Source: Gnetum montanum (taxonomy: Eukaryota > Streptophyta > Gnetopsida > Gnetales > Gnetaceae). Taken from it: 51,831 nt of DNA. Under the pieces are notes generated by a model, which saw only the letters and a program-made list of their open reading frames with translations, was not told where the DNA came from and searched no databases. The DNA lies in NCBI GenBank assembly GCA_015680685.1, contig MNCI01033650.1, positions 189,104 through 240,934 of the forward strand, given 5' to 3'. The first letter of the stretch is position 1; each line of letters begins with the position of its first letter. A program made the translations under genes and the position numbers. This document shows positions 1 through 12,787 of the stretch, in pieces.

Positions 1-191
1 AAAAAATCATATACCTCGGACTTACTTAACCATACACCGTGACAACAACAAGTAAGTCTAGGAAGACAACGAACAATTAACCCCAAGTGTTCCATGGGGT
101 GTTTAGGCATTTAGTTTGCGGAGTTTGACTGGATCGCGCGTGCTATGCTTGTTTTGTATGGTTGAGTGTAAGGGTACCTTGCCACTCATCA
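1..191 (+). repeat. 3' portion of the 5' LTR of gypsy element G1 (cut by window start)
   Basis: The segment matches, in opposite orientation, the two LTR ends at 30147-30330 and 30796-30880. Shared blocks include cttaaccatac, gacaacga and gtatggttgagtgtaggg, and both finish in ccactcatca, so the LTR should end at base 191 with the canonical CA. It also resembles the distal parts of the LTRs at 7368-8207 and 32969-33897. No clear primer-binding site follows; the next bases already look like gag remnant, so the leader has probably been deleted. Confidence 0.65.
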
Positions 192-880
192 TCGATTCAA
201 AAATTTATCATAGAAATATCAACTAAGGTGGACAACATGTGGGACTCCTTAGATGAGAAGATCAAAATTACTCTTAAAATTATGAAGGAGAAAATAGAGC
301 ATGAAAGCAAAGAAAAGGATATAAGAAGAAGAAAGAATGTAGGGAAACACTACTATTAGCGAAAACATAAGGTTGGGGTAGTTGATGAGGTTGGAGATTC
401 TGAAATAGAAGAAAGATGTAACATTTGATACTATGAACATCCCAAGTGATGTTGTTCTATACTATTACATCTATAAGAATATGGGGTTTATGCCTTGAAC
501 CCAAAATTTACAAGAAGGTAACAACCCAGGAGATTGTCTTACCCACAAGGTAAATATCAATAGCAACTTCACCAACAACATTATTATCTGAGTTGAGTAC
601 CACCTCAACCTCAAGATTATTATCATCAATGGCAAAATTCATAGCCATGAAGAATGCCACCACCAAGCCACTAGCATTGTTACCACCAACCAAACCCATA
701 TGGATACTACGTCTAGCAACTTATGTCTCCTAGTGGCTTTACATGTCATACTTCTTTTTTCCATGACTACTACTCCATTGAATATTATAGATCTATTACT
801 CCATGATTTGAATCTCTTTCTACATATACTCCTTGTTACCCACCACAACACTCTATGCCTCATAATGTAGTTTGATCATG
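192..880 (+). pseudogene. gag remnant of gypsy element G1
   Basis: This stretch is recognisably similar to 15930-16620 in G2: the lysine/glutamate-rich run after 'aaggtgga(c/a)aa.atgtgg', the ATG-rich middle, and the proline/tyrosine-rich tail. It therefore derives from the C-terminal part of a Ty3/gypsy Gag polyprotein. The frame is broken by many stops. The homology ends at about 880, where the sequence jumps to RNase H/integrase-like sequence, so protease and RT are missing. I infer an internal deletion. No function is expected. Confidence 0.5.
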
Positions 881-883
881 GTG

Positions 884-2369
884 GTTGATGATCTTACAAA
901 AGTTTGATCTTATAATGATGGACAAAAAAAGAACTAAGAATGTAGTTGCAAATCATTTGTCTTGGTTAAGATGGAGTAGCAATGATGATAAAGAGCTCTT
1001 ATCTAATCAATTTCCAAATGATCTTATCTTTGCTAAGGTAATTGAAGTTCATGCATCAAGGATCACAAATTGGTATGATGAGTTCCTCTTATATCTACTC
1101 ACATAGGAGACTCCTATTGAATGGGATCATAGGAAGAAATAGTAGTTTCTTCACTAAATCAAACACTACATAGAAATGGAGGGCATCCTCTACAAGGTTT
1201 GTGTTGATGGCATGGTATGATGGTGTATACTTTATGCTGATCAACTAAGAGTCCTCCAAGATGCTCACAAGAACCCTTGTGGCTAACACTATTTAAGAAA
1301 AAGCACAACTTAAAAGATCTTAATGGCAAGATCTTTTTGTCTAATTATCTTAAGACATGCTCATTATTTCTCTTGTTCTTATAAGAGGTGTCAATGAACT
1401 AGATGAATGACAACTAGAATGAGAGGGTCTCAATAGTGGATTCAACCAGTGGAGCCTTTCAACCTTTGGGAAATTGATTTCATGGGACTTATCACTTCCA
1501 TGTCCAATGGGAAGTCATACATTATTATTGCTATTGAATACTATACCAAGTGAGTTGAAGCTACAACCATTTCTAACTATACCTTTACTACCATTTCTAA
1601 CTCATTTCTTTTATCAATAGGTGGTAAATAGGTTTGATGTGCATAGAGAACTAGTTTCTGATAATAGAACCCATTTTAAGAGTGCTACATTTTTCACTTT
1701 AATGTAATTCTTGAGGATGCAACCTAAACTCATAACATCTTATCACCCTCAAGACAATGGTCAAGTAGAGATAACCAATAGGGAGATCACTCAATTCTAA
1801 CGTGAACCATTAGTAGATATAGAAAAGATTGATGTACCAATCTCAATGATGCCCTTTGGGTACATTGTTCAACATAGAAACTTCCTATAGGGTACTCTCC
1901 CAATGAGTTAGTATACACAAATTTATTCAAACTTCTAATTCAAACTAAACTTTGCATACTCACAACTACCTATGAACTTAACTTGGAACTTAGCATAAAA
2001 GAAATAACTCATGACACTTAACATCTTAAAAAATTGAAGAGTATCTCTAATAATGAATTAAGTATATAAGGCATACAATAAACAACATCAAAATGCATGA
2101 ATAAGAAAAGTTACATTCAAACTAGTACATAAGGTTCTCTAGTGAAATTCATGTATGTACTACAACAAACTAAGTTCCAAACATTATGGGAAGAAGCTTA
2201 CATCATACACTCAACTATTCCTTTTGAGGCTATAATAATTTACCACCTAACAAGCCCTAAAAATCACATGCTAGTTAACATCCAACAACTTAAACTATTT
2301 AAGGACTTCCAAGTAACCAACTACAACACTAACACCTTGAATCAAGAACAAGCTTGTTCCATTTTCTAG
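884..2369 (+). pseudogene. RNase H end and integrase remnant of G1
   Basis: The sequence is colinear with 24790-26265 of G2. It opens with the RNase H C terminus (…KNVVANHLS), continues through a spacer, and then integrase blocks such as GLITSMSNGKSYIIIAIEYYTK at about 1480-1550. It ends in the readable stretch 2142-2369, whose core (YIIHSTIPFEAIIIYH, then NIQQLKLFKDF) matches the integrase C terminus of G2. Many stops and small indels make it non-functional. It would have encoded strand-transfer integrase of a Ty3/gypsy element. Confidence 0.6.
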
Positions 2370-2388
2370 GTCTTCTTCTTCCAACTTA

Positions 2389-2402
2389 GTCATGGGGGAG
2401 AT
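2389..2402 (+). promoter_or_regulatory. internal polypurine-tract-like motif of G1
   Basis: The motif gtcatgggggagat lies just after the integrase stop. The same 14 bases occur at 26286-26299 in G2, and a near copy (tcatgggggta) abuts both 3' LTRs at 7357-7367 and 32958-32968. It looks like a second PPT that could prime plus-strand synthesis. The function is inferred. Confidence 0.4.
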
Positions 2403-4319
2403 ATCCATCTATCATAAAATGTTGATGAGAATAAAAGATATGTTTTTCATTTTTCTTTATATTTTACAAATTATCCTATATATATTTTCTCTAATTTTTA
2501 CTTTGAATTTTCTTATTGTTCTCATTTGGTTTTAATTGAAATCTATTATTTTGTTCTATGGCTACTACAAATTTTGGAAAGTGTTAAATGTAGCTATCAA
2601 AGTAATAATTTATTACAAAGGCCAACCTTATCCTTGGTTATGTTCTCTACTAATAGTTTATCAGTTTTCTAGTGGTATCAGGTAGTCAGTTCAAGATATC
2701 CACCCATTCCATTTTTTCCATTTGGAATTTGCATCATGGAAACATAAAGGTTCTTTCACATTAAAACTAAAAGTAGTATTTGATTGTATTATCCAATGAA
2801 TCAAAAAAGGACCAAGTAAGAATGGAAAAGATTGTGACCTCAAGGGGATTTGTTGTGTTCTTGTCTCAACTTTCTTCTTCAATTTTATGGCTACACCTTA
2901 GTATATGATGACTCTTACTGTCAACCATAAAAAGAAGCATGTCTCTATATGGTATGGCTCCCACTATAAAATAAATAAATAAAAAGAAATTCAAAACACA
3001 TCCCTTTGAAAATCTCATGAGAAATAAGCACTAGTTATGGGGCTGAAAAGACATGTTACCCATGCTTGAAGGCATCCCTCAAACTAAGGCCCTACATACT
3101 TCCTTTTTTTCTCTTTTTTTTTTCTTGAAGTGATGGTTGTTCCTTGTGTTTAACATAGGCACATGATGGTAGAAGAGAAGGAATATGTTAATGTGAGGTC
3201 ACTATCATTGGAATAGACTTGGTCTAGATTTGGAACAAAGTAGTATCAAATCATCTTAATCATAAATTTCACTAAGGATCCCATATGATCATGATGTAAA
3301 TTTTTCATTTACTATTCTCTTTCTACAATTCACTCACTCCATTTTCTCTCACCTCATTGCCACATTCCATGGTAAATTGATAGTTTTATTTTATAGTTTA
3401 CATAATCTTAAGATAATTCCTCACATGGGTACAATGTTCAACTTGAATAATCATTTATCATCGTGATTGCCTATAGAATCCTTATGATGAGGTTATGCAA
3501 GGGCATATTAGGAATAAACCTGCTTTTGAAAGGACCCACTTGCATCTCTTGTGGTTTACTTCCCCTAACCATAGGTCTCATTATAATCTCAATCATTGCA
3601 ATAGCTTGCATCACGCAATTTTTGCTCTATTTTGACATATGAAACATCCTATAATTACTCATTCCACATGATCAAATTACTTTAATTTTGTGAATCATAT
3701 ACTCAATTATGTTGTTTCTATGATTTCAAAAATTTTTTCTCTCATTTGGCTCTTGTTTCAACCCCAAACTTGCTTAAAATTTCTCAAAACCTTAAGTTAA
3801 AAATAGCTACGAATAGCTACGTTGATGCATTCTCATCAATGCATGACACTTAGCTCATTTCTCACATTTTCTTCCAAACACATAAAGAGTTTTTGCAAGC
3901 TTTTAGAGCTAACAATCTTCTAAGAGCCATAACTTCTCAACTTTTTATCTGTTTTTACCCACTCTTTGATTCCCAAGCTACCAAAGGTATGCTTTACATT
4001 ATGGAAGCATCAAACACTAGGTTTTCACAAAAAAAAATTAGAAATTTTTCTAACTTCCCATGAATAAGATATTAAAATAATATTAAATTAATAATCATAA
4101 GAGCTAATATTAACAATCAACCTCCATTGGAGCATGAATGAAATAATAAAAAAATAATATCATATATCTGCAATGACTAAATAAATGCTTAATGATAAAA
4201 TTTTAACTTTTTACCAATAGACATAACCTAATCAAATAAAGAAATGTATCCAAATAAAATAAATATTATGCCTAAAAACTAATCCTAGGTTATATTTGTG
4301 ATTGTGCAAGGTACTTAAG
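2403..4319. other. non-coding spacer between pol and the extra ORF of G1
   Basis: No convincing coding sequence is seen. The stretch is colinear with 26300-28210 of G2; shared landmarks include the ggtatcaggtagt(c/g)agttca block near 2676 and 26596, the catgttacccatgc(t/c)(t/c)..ggca block near 3050 and 26985, and the gatgcat motifs near 3820-3850. It is AT-rich and pyrimidine-rich on the plus strand. Confidence 0.45.
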
Positions 4320-7110
4320 CGAGGACCATAGGCAGGAGGGCCATCATAGCCTAAGAAAAAAAATGACCGCATGGCAAAAGAGGCCAATAGAAACAACCAC
4401 AACAATAGAACCAAGAGCAAGCAAGCGAGGCCACCCATGTTACCAAACCCCTACAAGAGGAGCCCAAGGTGAAATTTGTGCATCAAATTCCCATAGTAGA
4501 AATAGGACAATCCAGGAAAGATGAGGTTCTAAGACCATGACCGAATTAGAGGTCATGCTCACAGAGGCCTACTTGAAAAAGGTTTACACCAAGGAAATTC
4601 ATAGCTTCATCCTTTAGGAACTAAATTTCAAACCTTTCCTAGAGCTTGCACCACAAAAGATCAAAATGTAACTCCATGGGTCTTCATTATGATCTATTCT
4701 CTTCAACAATAGAAGATGGTACATGAGAGAAACTAATCTCTTATGGAACTACTAACAATGGGATGTCATTGCTAAAATCAAATATATCACTATCTCTTAC
4801 TTGGTTGAAGCAATAGTAGAAACCCTTAGATTACCCAACATTGGGGCAAAGCTACTAGAGATATCTACTTAGGTGGACCCAAAAGTCAAGAAAGAGTGGA
4901 TTCATAGATGCTATGGAGTGGAATATGAGTAATATTCCCTAACTAACATGGAGTAATTCTATTTCAAGATTATAACCTATGATCTATATCCAATAGTGTG
5001 GGCAAGCAAGATAACTACCTTCTCTACTAGGGCATGTATAGCTCTTAGCAAAAAGATTCTAGTCAACCTACCATAGCTTATCTTCCTTGAAATAAAGAAG
5101 CATTTCAAGGAGAATAAGAAGGATAAGAAGACACTTCCCTTTTTATGCCTCCTAAGAAAACTTTGTAAAAGGAAAGAGATAGCTCGTTATTCCAATGATA
5201 TGGTTTGTAGAGCTTTTTCCACATTATGATAGGAAATGATGAAATACAAAGTACCTACCAATCTTCAATAGGAAGAAAAACCATCACCACCACCACCTAT
5301 AATACTAGAGATAATACTAGAAATGCTAGCAGCTGTAAAGCGTCTAAGAAAACTTAGAGAGCAACAATTGCAACAACAAGCCTTTAAAGGTGCTAAAGAA
5401 TCTTCAGTATACATACTGATCATAAGCCATCCAAATGAGGTCACAAGGACCATCAGCTAGTCAAATGATGAAATGATTCCACTATTCTCTTCACAGAAAA
5501 ACTAGGCACCCATTCATTCTAATTTTGTTATTAGAAAAGTTACTATGTACATACCAGAACAAGCATTTCCTAAAATTTCTAGGAATGTAGTTACCCTTTC
5601 TATAATGTTGGGAGAAGATGACAGAGCAATGGTCCTAGTTATGTGAAATAAGAACCAAGAGACAATAGAAAATGTGGTGACAAATCATATTGGATAAGCT
5701 GTAAGTGCTCCCACTAAATCTATCATTAATGTTGCTTCCATGGTAGATGTACAAGAATTAGGAGTAGGAAGTAGAAGGATGAGTGCAACCCAGCACGAAG
5801 AAGTGTTAAAATGACTAGTTGAAGCTAGGAAATTGATTTCAAAGATTTTTGATCTCCTAGAAGACATACCAACTAACCAGTCATAGCTGTTAGAGATAAG
5901 GGGCAAGCTCTTGATTGCAAACACATAACTTGAGGAGGATATCATTAGAAATTTATGGTTCACTGTTGAGGTTGCAAAACATAGAGAAAACTTATTAAAT
6001 CCTACCATTCTCAAGTCAGAACTCACCAAATACGAAGCTTTTCAATAACTTTAAAAAAATATCAAGACGTTGAGAATGCCAAGGAAATGATGATCTTTGA
6101 TGCATCACTACTAGAAGAAATAATGAATTCCACTAATTTTGACCTCCATTAAGTTCACAAGGAAAATATAATGCTAACCTGAGATAATCATCACTTGCAA
6201 AATGCTAAGCAATAAAAGGACCAAAAGATGGAATACATTCACTAACCGTAGGAACAACTTGTCAAGGTGAACCTAGATTTAAGGAGGTCAACTACAAAAA
6301 AAAAGAATCTCTCAATGGAGAATGTTCATGCCCTTTGTCAAAAAATTGCAATTGAGGTCATTAGAAAATTATGCCTTGAAATATTAATAAGTTAAGAATC
6401 ATTACAAGGATCAAGTCATGATGCTCAAGGACGTCAACAAAAAAAGATCAAGTTAGCTAAGCCAAAGGTGAACAAAGTCCTCCAACAACTCCAATAAAAA
6501 GGCAATGTGTGGTAGTCCATATTTGATGGTCTCAATGCATAAACCTAAGTACAGATCCTCCTAAAGGAGTTTCAGATTGAGAAGATGATAGAGTACATGA
6601 AGCTTGCTAACCTTCAATATGCAAACTTGGCAATGTTGATGGAAGAAAGACCCAAATTAGAGTTAAAGAAGCAGGTGTTCAACTCTTACCTCATTTTTTA
6701 GGCAAAGTTCAAGCTCTATAAAGAGACTAAATAAAATTTGAATGTGGCCAACGTGGAGCTCAAGGTTCTTAGAATAAAATTCATCGATCAAACATCTATT
6801 GCTAAGATCTTGGTTAGAAGAATAAGTAACTACCAAGAGCTACAAAACCTTGTGCATACATTCAATGTCGAATGTAAATAATTCACAACCTAGTTTGTCA
6901 ATGTGAAGGAGATGCTTCCTACACTATTATGCCCATGGAATATTCTAGCACTATCTCATCTAGGTAAAAGCATGCTAAACCATTCATAATCCATGAGACA
7001 AGGAGGAAAAGATGAAGGTACTTCTGAATGCCTTTCAACTTTTGGCAATAGCAACAAGGTAGCCTAGGCTTCAAATAGAAAAGAGACATGATAAAGGATC
7101 CTCTACACCA
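4320..7110 (+). pseudogene. extra ORF between pol and 3' LTR of G1 (coiled-coil-rich, degenerate)
   Basis: A long decayed coding region is shared with G2 at 28215-32716 in the same order. Readable blocks are REWYM/RRWYM near 4710, a stretch ending KKEWI.RCYGVEYE near 4890-4930, KITTFSTRACIAL near 5010-5045, a PSPPPP run near 5280, and long glutamate/lysine/glutamine-rich stretches after 5650 that look like coiled coil. The first part resembles a domain often annotated in plant databases as a putative plant transposon protein; I recall this and could not check it. Athila/Tat-type gypsy elements carry extra ORFs at this position, sometimes called env-like. I see no obvious signal peptide or membrane anchor here. 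Stops are frequent, so the copy is dead. Confidence 0.5.
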
Positions 7111-7356
7111 TAGGAGTCTCCACCTTTAGGCATGGTGCAAAGAATTTATCTGATCTTCATCCATCCAATAGGCACCTACTAATTTTTTACAAAACGTATC
7201 TAATATCTTTGCATATTAAACTAATTTTGCAACTTTGAAAAATGATACTCAATAGTTCTTTTATTTGTTATGGTTAATTAGTTAGTTTCATACTTCCTCA
7301 AATTTTGTAAGAAATATGATTCCATTTTGTTCATTCAAGGATGAGCTTTTAGTCAC

Positions 7357-7367
7357 TCATGGGGGTA
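7357..7367 (+). promoter_or_regulatory. 3' polypurine tract of G1
   Basis: The motif tcatgggggta sits directly before LTR A (tgatgaaat…). The equivalent site before LTR C at 32958-32968 is identical. This position fits the plus-strand primer of an LTR retrotransposon. Confidence 0.65.
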
Positions 7368-8207
7368 TGATGAAATGTCAATAAGTCAACTATGTTGATA
7401 CATACTTGTCAATGTATCTCAAGATGCATTGGCACATGTGTGTCAACATTGATCCTCACAAAGCCTACATAAGTATGTATGTCAGCTACATTTATGACAC
7501 CATTGATTAATCCCTTAGCTGAACTCTATAGTTTTCTCATGGAGAACTTAGCAAAAATTTTTCTTTAAGTGCCTGTAGCATGGATTGAATTGATTGTACA
7601 TAATTTTATTCAAGTATAATATGAACCTAGACACAGGTGCATGAACAATAATTAAATCAAGATTTCTTCTCTCCATTGCAGCACGTGGATTACTTTAAGT
7701 TTACTTTTTAGCATTCTACTTTGAATATAGTTTACTTCCTTATATTTAAGCTTTTAATATTCCAATTCATAAGTAATGTGAGTATGACCACTTCAAGCAT
7801 AATATACTAAGACTTTGTAAACCTAGTAGTGAATACTTGGTACATCTAGCAATAAACACTTGGTAACCTAGCAGTGTTAGTATACATTCAAGATGTATAC
7901 AGAAAGTGGAAACAAATGCTCCACGTTTAGGCTAATTTAGTTATTAATTAGTAAAGTTAATATTTCAACCCTTCCTTTTGTTAATCATTTTACAAGATAA
8001 AGAAAATTATAAAAAATATAAAAATAAATATTTTTCACCTCAATCACACTTAGCCATATGAACAAAGTTAACACAAGTAATGATTGAGAAGACAATGACT
8101 AATAACCACATGTTTTACTATCTAAGGACAGAGGTCACTTAGGTAGAAGAAGTCCATAGAATTTGATCTAATTATGAGTACACACTTGTGATTTGTATGG
8201 TTGGGTA
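7368..8207 (+). repeat. 3' LTR of G1 (LTR A), left part, interrupted by copia element C1
   Basis: It begins TGATGAAAT after the PPT. It aligns along its length with LTR B (13891-14450) and LTR C (32969-33897), including the blocks cttggta..c.tagcaat, cacttggtaacc(t/c) and the distal cacttgtgatttgtatggttg. It stops at gggta, where C1 is inserted. The remaining about 28 bases of the LTR resume at 13757. Strong divergence from LTR C indicates an old insertion. Confidence 0.7.
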
Positions 8208-9298
8208 TGTGGATTGAGAACTTAGAAGGGGGGTTGAATAAGTTTTCCAATTGAAATTTCACTTGTCACACAAACACACCAAATTTTTTATGTGGTTCCA
8301 TAACTTGGGTACTTCCACACTCATAGGGTAGAATTTGTGCACACCTCTAGACTTTGTTCCTCAATAAAATATGTTTTGAAGGGAAACACACTCTATACAA
8401 GCTCTAGGCTCTGTACTAGAGTGTTTTGTTGTTGTGAAGCCACTTAACCCCACAAGGTCCCAACAAGCTCAGAATGTGGTTTTAAGGATCCCACAACCTT
8501 TACAAAATTGAGCTCTACTGTGGAGTGTTTTGATGATGTAAAACCACTCTATCCCACAGGGTCATAATAAGCTCAATGTGGATGTCTTCTTGCATGAAGT
8601 ACATCAACCCTGTAAGGTTATAAGAAAAAGAAAAAGATACAATGAAAGAATATAACTAAATTTAGAAGTTCTTATCATTGAATCTCAATACAACATAGAA
8701 CCAAGCAAATGATATTACAATGAAGAACAAGAATACAATAGCATATATTAGATAATGATTAATCTTGTGTGAATAGTACTTCCACAATTCCCAAGATTTT
8801 GGAATCTTCTTATAGCTTTGAATTTTTCAAAAACTCCTCAAAATTTGTTTAACAGCTACCAAAAAAATAGTGTAGACATCTCCTTCAAAGTTGGGACATC
8901 TACCTAAGATTGACCTAAATTCATGAGAGACATCTCACTAGAAAATGGGATGTCTCTATGGAGACGTCTACTTTGAGTTAGAGACATCTACTATTTTTGG
9001 AAGACATCTCCTCAACTTTTAAGCTCTATCTTATGAGGCTTTCTCCTATTAATTTGCCTTCTTACTAGTCCTCGGAGCATCTTTAGTTGATTTGTAGCCT
9101 TCATTTTTGTCCATGCTCATCCATGCTCTCATCTTAGTCCATGTAGTCTTCACATTGTCATCTCATTATAGATCTTGTTTCCTTGAGTTCTCAGATCTCA
9201 TGTGAAGTTCTTTTTCATGTCCTACAAACACATTATTCTTGGAAAACATTCTATGTTCTCCACTTTCCTTAAGGTTTTGACATACCAAAAGGTCAAAA
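8208..9298 (-). repeat. 3' LTR of copia element C1
   Basis: About 1.09 kb, directly repeated at 12788-13756. Both begin on the plus strand with tgtggat(t/c)(g/a)agaac(t/a)tagaagg and end with ttttgacataccaaaa. It lies next to the PPT at 9299-9315, so it is the 3' LTR of a minus-strand element. Confidence 0.8.
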
Positions 9299-9315
9299 AT
9301 CTCCCCCTTTTTGGT
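9299..9315 (-). promoter_or_regulatory. polypurine tract of C1
   Basis: Read on the minus strand this is ccaaaaagggggagat, immediately before the 3' LTR. Its position and purine content fit the plus-strand primer of a copia element. Confidence 0.7.
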
Positions 9316-10982
9316 GATGTCTAAAACTTAAGAAAATGGATTAGTAGATCCCAAAATCATTTGAGCTAAAGAAGATGAAAATTTGAAAAAGTGCATCCTT
9401 AATATAGTACACAAATCATTATTCACTTAGACACTTGTAAATTTTTGAATGAGCACATTTATGACCAAGAACCTAAAAACAAGAGCATTAGGACCATCAT
9501 AATGTCAAAATTCTAAATTTAGAAAGATAATCATTAATACCATCATAAGGTCAAAGCAATTCAAATATATCTATCAAGTATATCCATAAGGTAAATATGT
9601 CCATCTAATATGTTTGTTCAGATATATATGTCAACAAATATGTCTATAAGATTATTATTGTTTAATAGTAATGTTGCTTATGAAACTTGTTCAAATATAT
9701 CCATAAGATCATAATCATATTCCAAGGCAGCACATTTACATCACAATCACATATGATATCTAAGATAAGATCACCATAGTTATGGATTAATTACATATGA
9801 TATCTAAGATAACCATTAAATTCTCACCCTTTTTAGACATTATCAAAAAGGAGTGGAACCTTATAACTAGCAATAACATAGATCGAAAGATAGTTAAATA
9901 ATGCAAAATATTCATCCAAGTAAGACCTCATAAAAAAAATTTCAATACATTTCCATAACCACAGAACTTTCATATATGCAAGTACATACTCAACTTATAA
10001 AAGATATATCAATTTTCAAATCAAGAGATAAAGCAATTTCTCAGATGTTTACATTGATCACATGTATCTTAGAGGAGTGTACGGTATATTATCTATTCAT
10101 TTTCAAAGCTTCCTAAGAGGTTTGCATAATTTTAGAATAGAAGTGTGAGTACTTCATCTTGCTTCAGTAGGAATTATTTAGTTCATATTAACAATAGAGA
10201 ACTTAAGTACTTAGAAAAATATATATATTCATAGTATGTCAATGATGTAGTCCTATCATAGAGATATATTTAAATGAATTTCAAATACTTGCATAACTTA
10301 TGATCACTCTTAGGTAACAAAAATTTTAAGGATTTAATCAAAAACATTTTGCTATTTTATCTTTAATTTTGTATCAAATGGATATACGTTGTTTTGCCTG
10401 CATGTAGAGTATGTCTTGGAGAAGATCTTCATAAACTTCCATGTATTAATGTTTCATAATAATCCATGAGGTACAACCTCCTCCTACATATGTGCTTACC
10501 CCTTTTTTAAAACATTTTTAGGACCTATAGCTAATATTTTACAATCTTGCTTTTTCAAGAATATAGAGTAATCCAACAAAGTTTATAGATAAAAATATTA
10601 GAGAAAAATTATTAGGCATAAATCATAACATTTTTTTCTTTCTTAATCATCCAATTATGCCTATTTTTATCATTTTCCTACAAAGCTAGGTCCAAATTCT
10701 CATGTCAATAACATCTAAAGATAAACATGGATGCAATGCCATTCTTGATTCTCAAGTTTAGATATTCTTCAAGATTAAAAATTTTTAACTAAATAGTTCA
10801 TGACATAACATGAGAGATAGTCATATTACTTTAATCTCTTTTTCTATGAATTAAGATATATGTTTTCTTTGATGATTAAAGAATTCATAAGATATTCAAA
10901 AATTGACCCATATTTTAACTAGCAAGCAAGGAAATAGAAACTTACCATGACTTACCTTACTTAATTATTGATGTTAGAAAGA
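9316..10982. other. AT-rich internal region of C1 without coding sequence
   Basis: No ORF of note on either strand. The stretch contains short reiterated words (tatatccataag, atatgtc) and a repeated block, cacatatgatatctaagat, near 9748 and a second partial copy near 9791. In a full copia element the pol gene would lie here, so it has been lost or replaced. Confidence 0.4.
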
Positions 10983-11755
10983 CTAATAAAGTTTGAGATG
11001 AGGTCCTCTATCATGGAGTACCTCCTTACCCTTTGATTTTCTTTCATTACTTCCTTTACTAATGTGTTCAATCTTGTATGGCAATCCTTCTTGTTCATGT
11101 TTTTCAAGATAGGAGAATCTATGATCACTTATTATATCACTCATTCTTCTAAAGATTTTTTCAACCTTCAACCCATTATCTTTTCAAGTTGTTGCATCCT
11201 ACAAGATACACTTACTAGGTTCATTTCAACAAGTCCAAGCATCAATGTTATTTTTTCCAATATGAGGATAATAATAATCTTCTTTGTGTCCACAATTTTT
11301 ACAAACATATAAAGTGTTTTCTTCATGAATAGAGTTGTCAAACATAAATATGCTTGAGCTAGTGCTAGTATCCTTTTGTGTGATTTCTTCCAAGCTTTCA
11401 CTTCTAAGTTGATTTTTATTATTTTCACTAACCCCTTCTTTTTTAGTATCCTTGCATTTCTCTTCATCTAATGGGGTTAGTAGTTGAATCTCAACCTCTA
11501 TGTTTGAGATTTCCCCTTTTAACTTCAAAGATAAGGTATGAATTTCAAAAAAATTTCTATTCATATTTTTCTTTACCTTTTTGAGTAAATAATGTAGGAT
11601 AAGAATTCATTCACATAATTCACTATACCTTTCATCATACTTACCTCTTGGTTCATAAAATTGTTTTGATGAATCTTCATTTGTAAGGGCCATACATATG
11701 AGCTGAGAATCTTTAGTGATGTCATCAAGCTCTTCTTTACTTTGTTCTCCATCAT
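10983..11755 (-). pseudogene. distal gag remnant of C1
   Basis: This minus-strand sequence continues from the zinc-knuckle ORF with hydrophilic, lysine/glutamate-rich peptides in broken frames. One piece (11226-11564) carries a serine/threonine stretch followed by a CKNCGH motif, which resembles a second small zinc-binding site. The preceding piece (11573-11755) is too broken to assign with certainty. Frames shift several times, so no single product can be made. Confidence 0.4.
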
Positions 11756-11792
11756 CCTAGCTTATGTAGAAGTTGGTCTTTCTCATGTCCTT

Positions 11793-12565
11793 TCATTGTA
11801 ACCTATCATTACTAGGACATTCAGAGGACATATGGCCTATTTCACCACATACCCAACATTCTATTGAAAAAGCATAAAAATTAGAATTTGAAAAGTTCTT
11901 ACCTCTATCCTTACCTTTGGAGTTAGATCGGTTGGATCCTAGTTTATTGGGTCTTCTTCCCTTTCTTGCTAGAAGCCTTTGAACTCTTCTTGATAGAAGA
12001 GTTATTTCCTCTTCATTGTTCAATTCTTGTTCAACTAGTTCCTTCTCTTTGGATGCTGATTTCAAGGTGATGGGATTTTCTTTTATTGCTCCTCACTTAT
12101 AAGATTAATTTCATAAGTAATGAGAGCACTTTGGAGTTCTTTAAATTTTAAGACAAAAAAATATCTAATTTCTTCCATAGTTGTAACCTTAGGTCTAAAA
12201 TCAAGTTGTAGTGTTCTAATCATTTTAATGATTACATCACTTTTAGGCAAGTCCTTGCCTATACCCCTAATTACTATAACTAGATCATTTACCCTAGAAA
12301 AATAATCTTTTATCTTTTCACCATCTCTTATTTTCAGTCTATCATACTCACCTTGCAAAACTAAGAGTTTTGATTGTTTGACAATGGATGTGCCCTCATA
12401 GGTAGCTTCTAAGAGTTTTAAAATTTCTTTAGTAGTTTTACATGTAGCTATTCTATTAAATTTAGATTTATTTAATGCACAATATAAACAATTTTTTTCT
12501 TTATAATCGTACATGAACTTATCTCTTTCTTTCTTTCTTTCTTTTTTGGTATCCACTTGCTCCAT
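11793..12565 (-). pseudogene. Ty1/copia gag with CCHC zinc knuckle (C1)
   Basis: Two adjacent minus-strand reading frames form one gag. The upstream piece (12565 down to 12083, 160 aa) has the copia Gag pattern: ATCKTTKEILKLLEATYEGT, then LLVLQGEYDRLKIRDGE and a region ending in KFKELQSALITYEINL, as in UBN2/Retrotran_gag families. The downstream piece (12065 down to 11793) has a basic linker and the nucleocapsid knuckle CWVCGEIGHMSSEC (C-x2-C-x4-H-x4-C). Stop TAA at 12083 separates them. Gag would form the particle shell and bind the RNA. The N terminus before residue 1 probably extends a little upstream. Confidence 0.75.
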
Positions 12566-12774
12566 GACTTAATAGCCTTTCATGCATTATCGACAACCAA
12601 TGTGTAACCTTCAAGGATGAAATCCCATACTTTAAACTCCATTGATTCAAAGAAGCCTTGCATCCTTACCTTTCAATAAGCAAACTTGAACTCATCAAAC
12701 ATAGGTGGCTTTGTGTAGGATGTTCCCTCAATCATTCACTCTTGAAATTGGAAGTTGAACATAAGAGTGCTAAG

Positions 12775-12787
12775 CTTTTATACCACT
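12775..12787 (-). promoter_or_regulatory. primer-binding site of C1 (initiator Met tRNA type, mutated)
   Basis: On the minus strand the bases after the 5' LTR read TGGTATAAAAGCTTAGCACTC from 2 nt past the LTR end. This is close to the common plant PBS TGGTATCAGAGC, with two changes. Confidence 0.6.

Noticed and set aside
508-863. Minus-strand ORFs over the G1 gag remnant
   Set aside because: They are antisense to a region with clear homology to gag of G2 on the plus strand; the reading is a by-product of decayed repeat DNA.
8196-8215. gggta/atatg as the target duplication of C1 with the LTR ending at 13753
   Set aside because: Shifting the LTR end by three bases to 13756 gives gggta/tggta and also restores the LTR A sequence across the gap, so that boundary is preferred.
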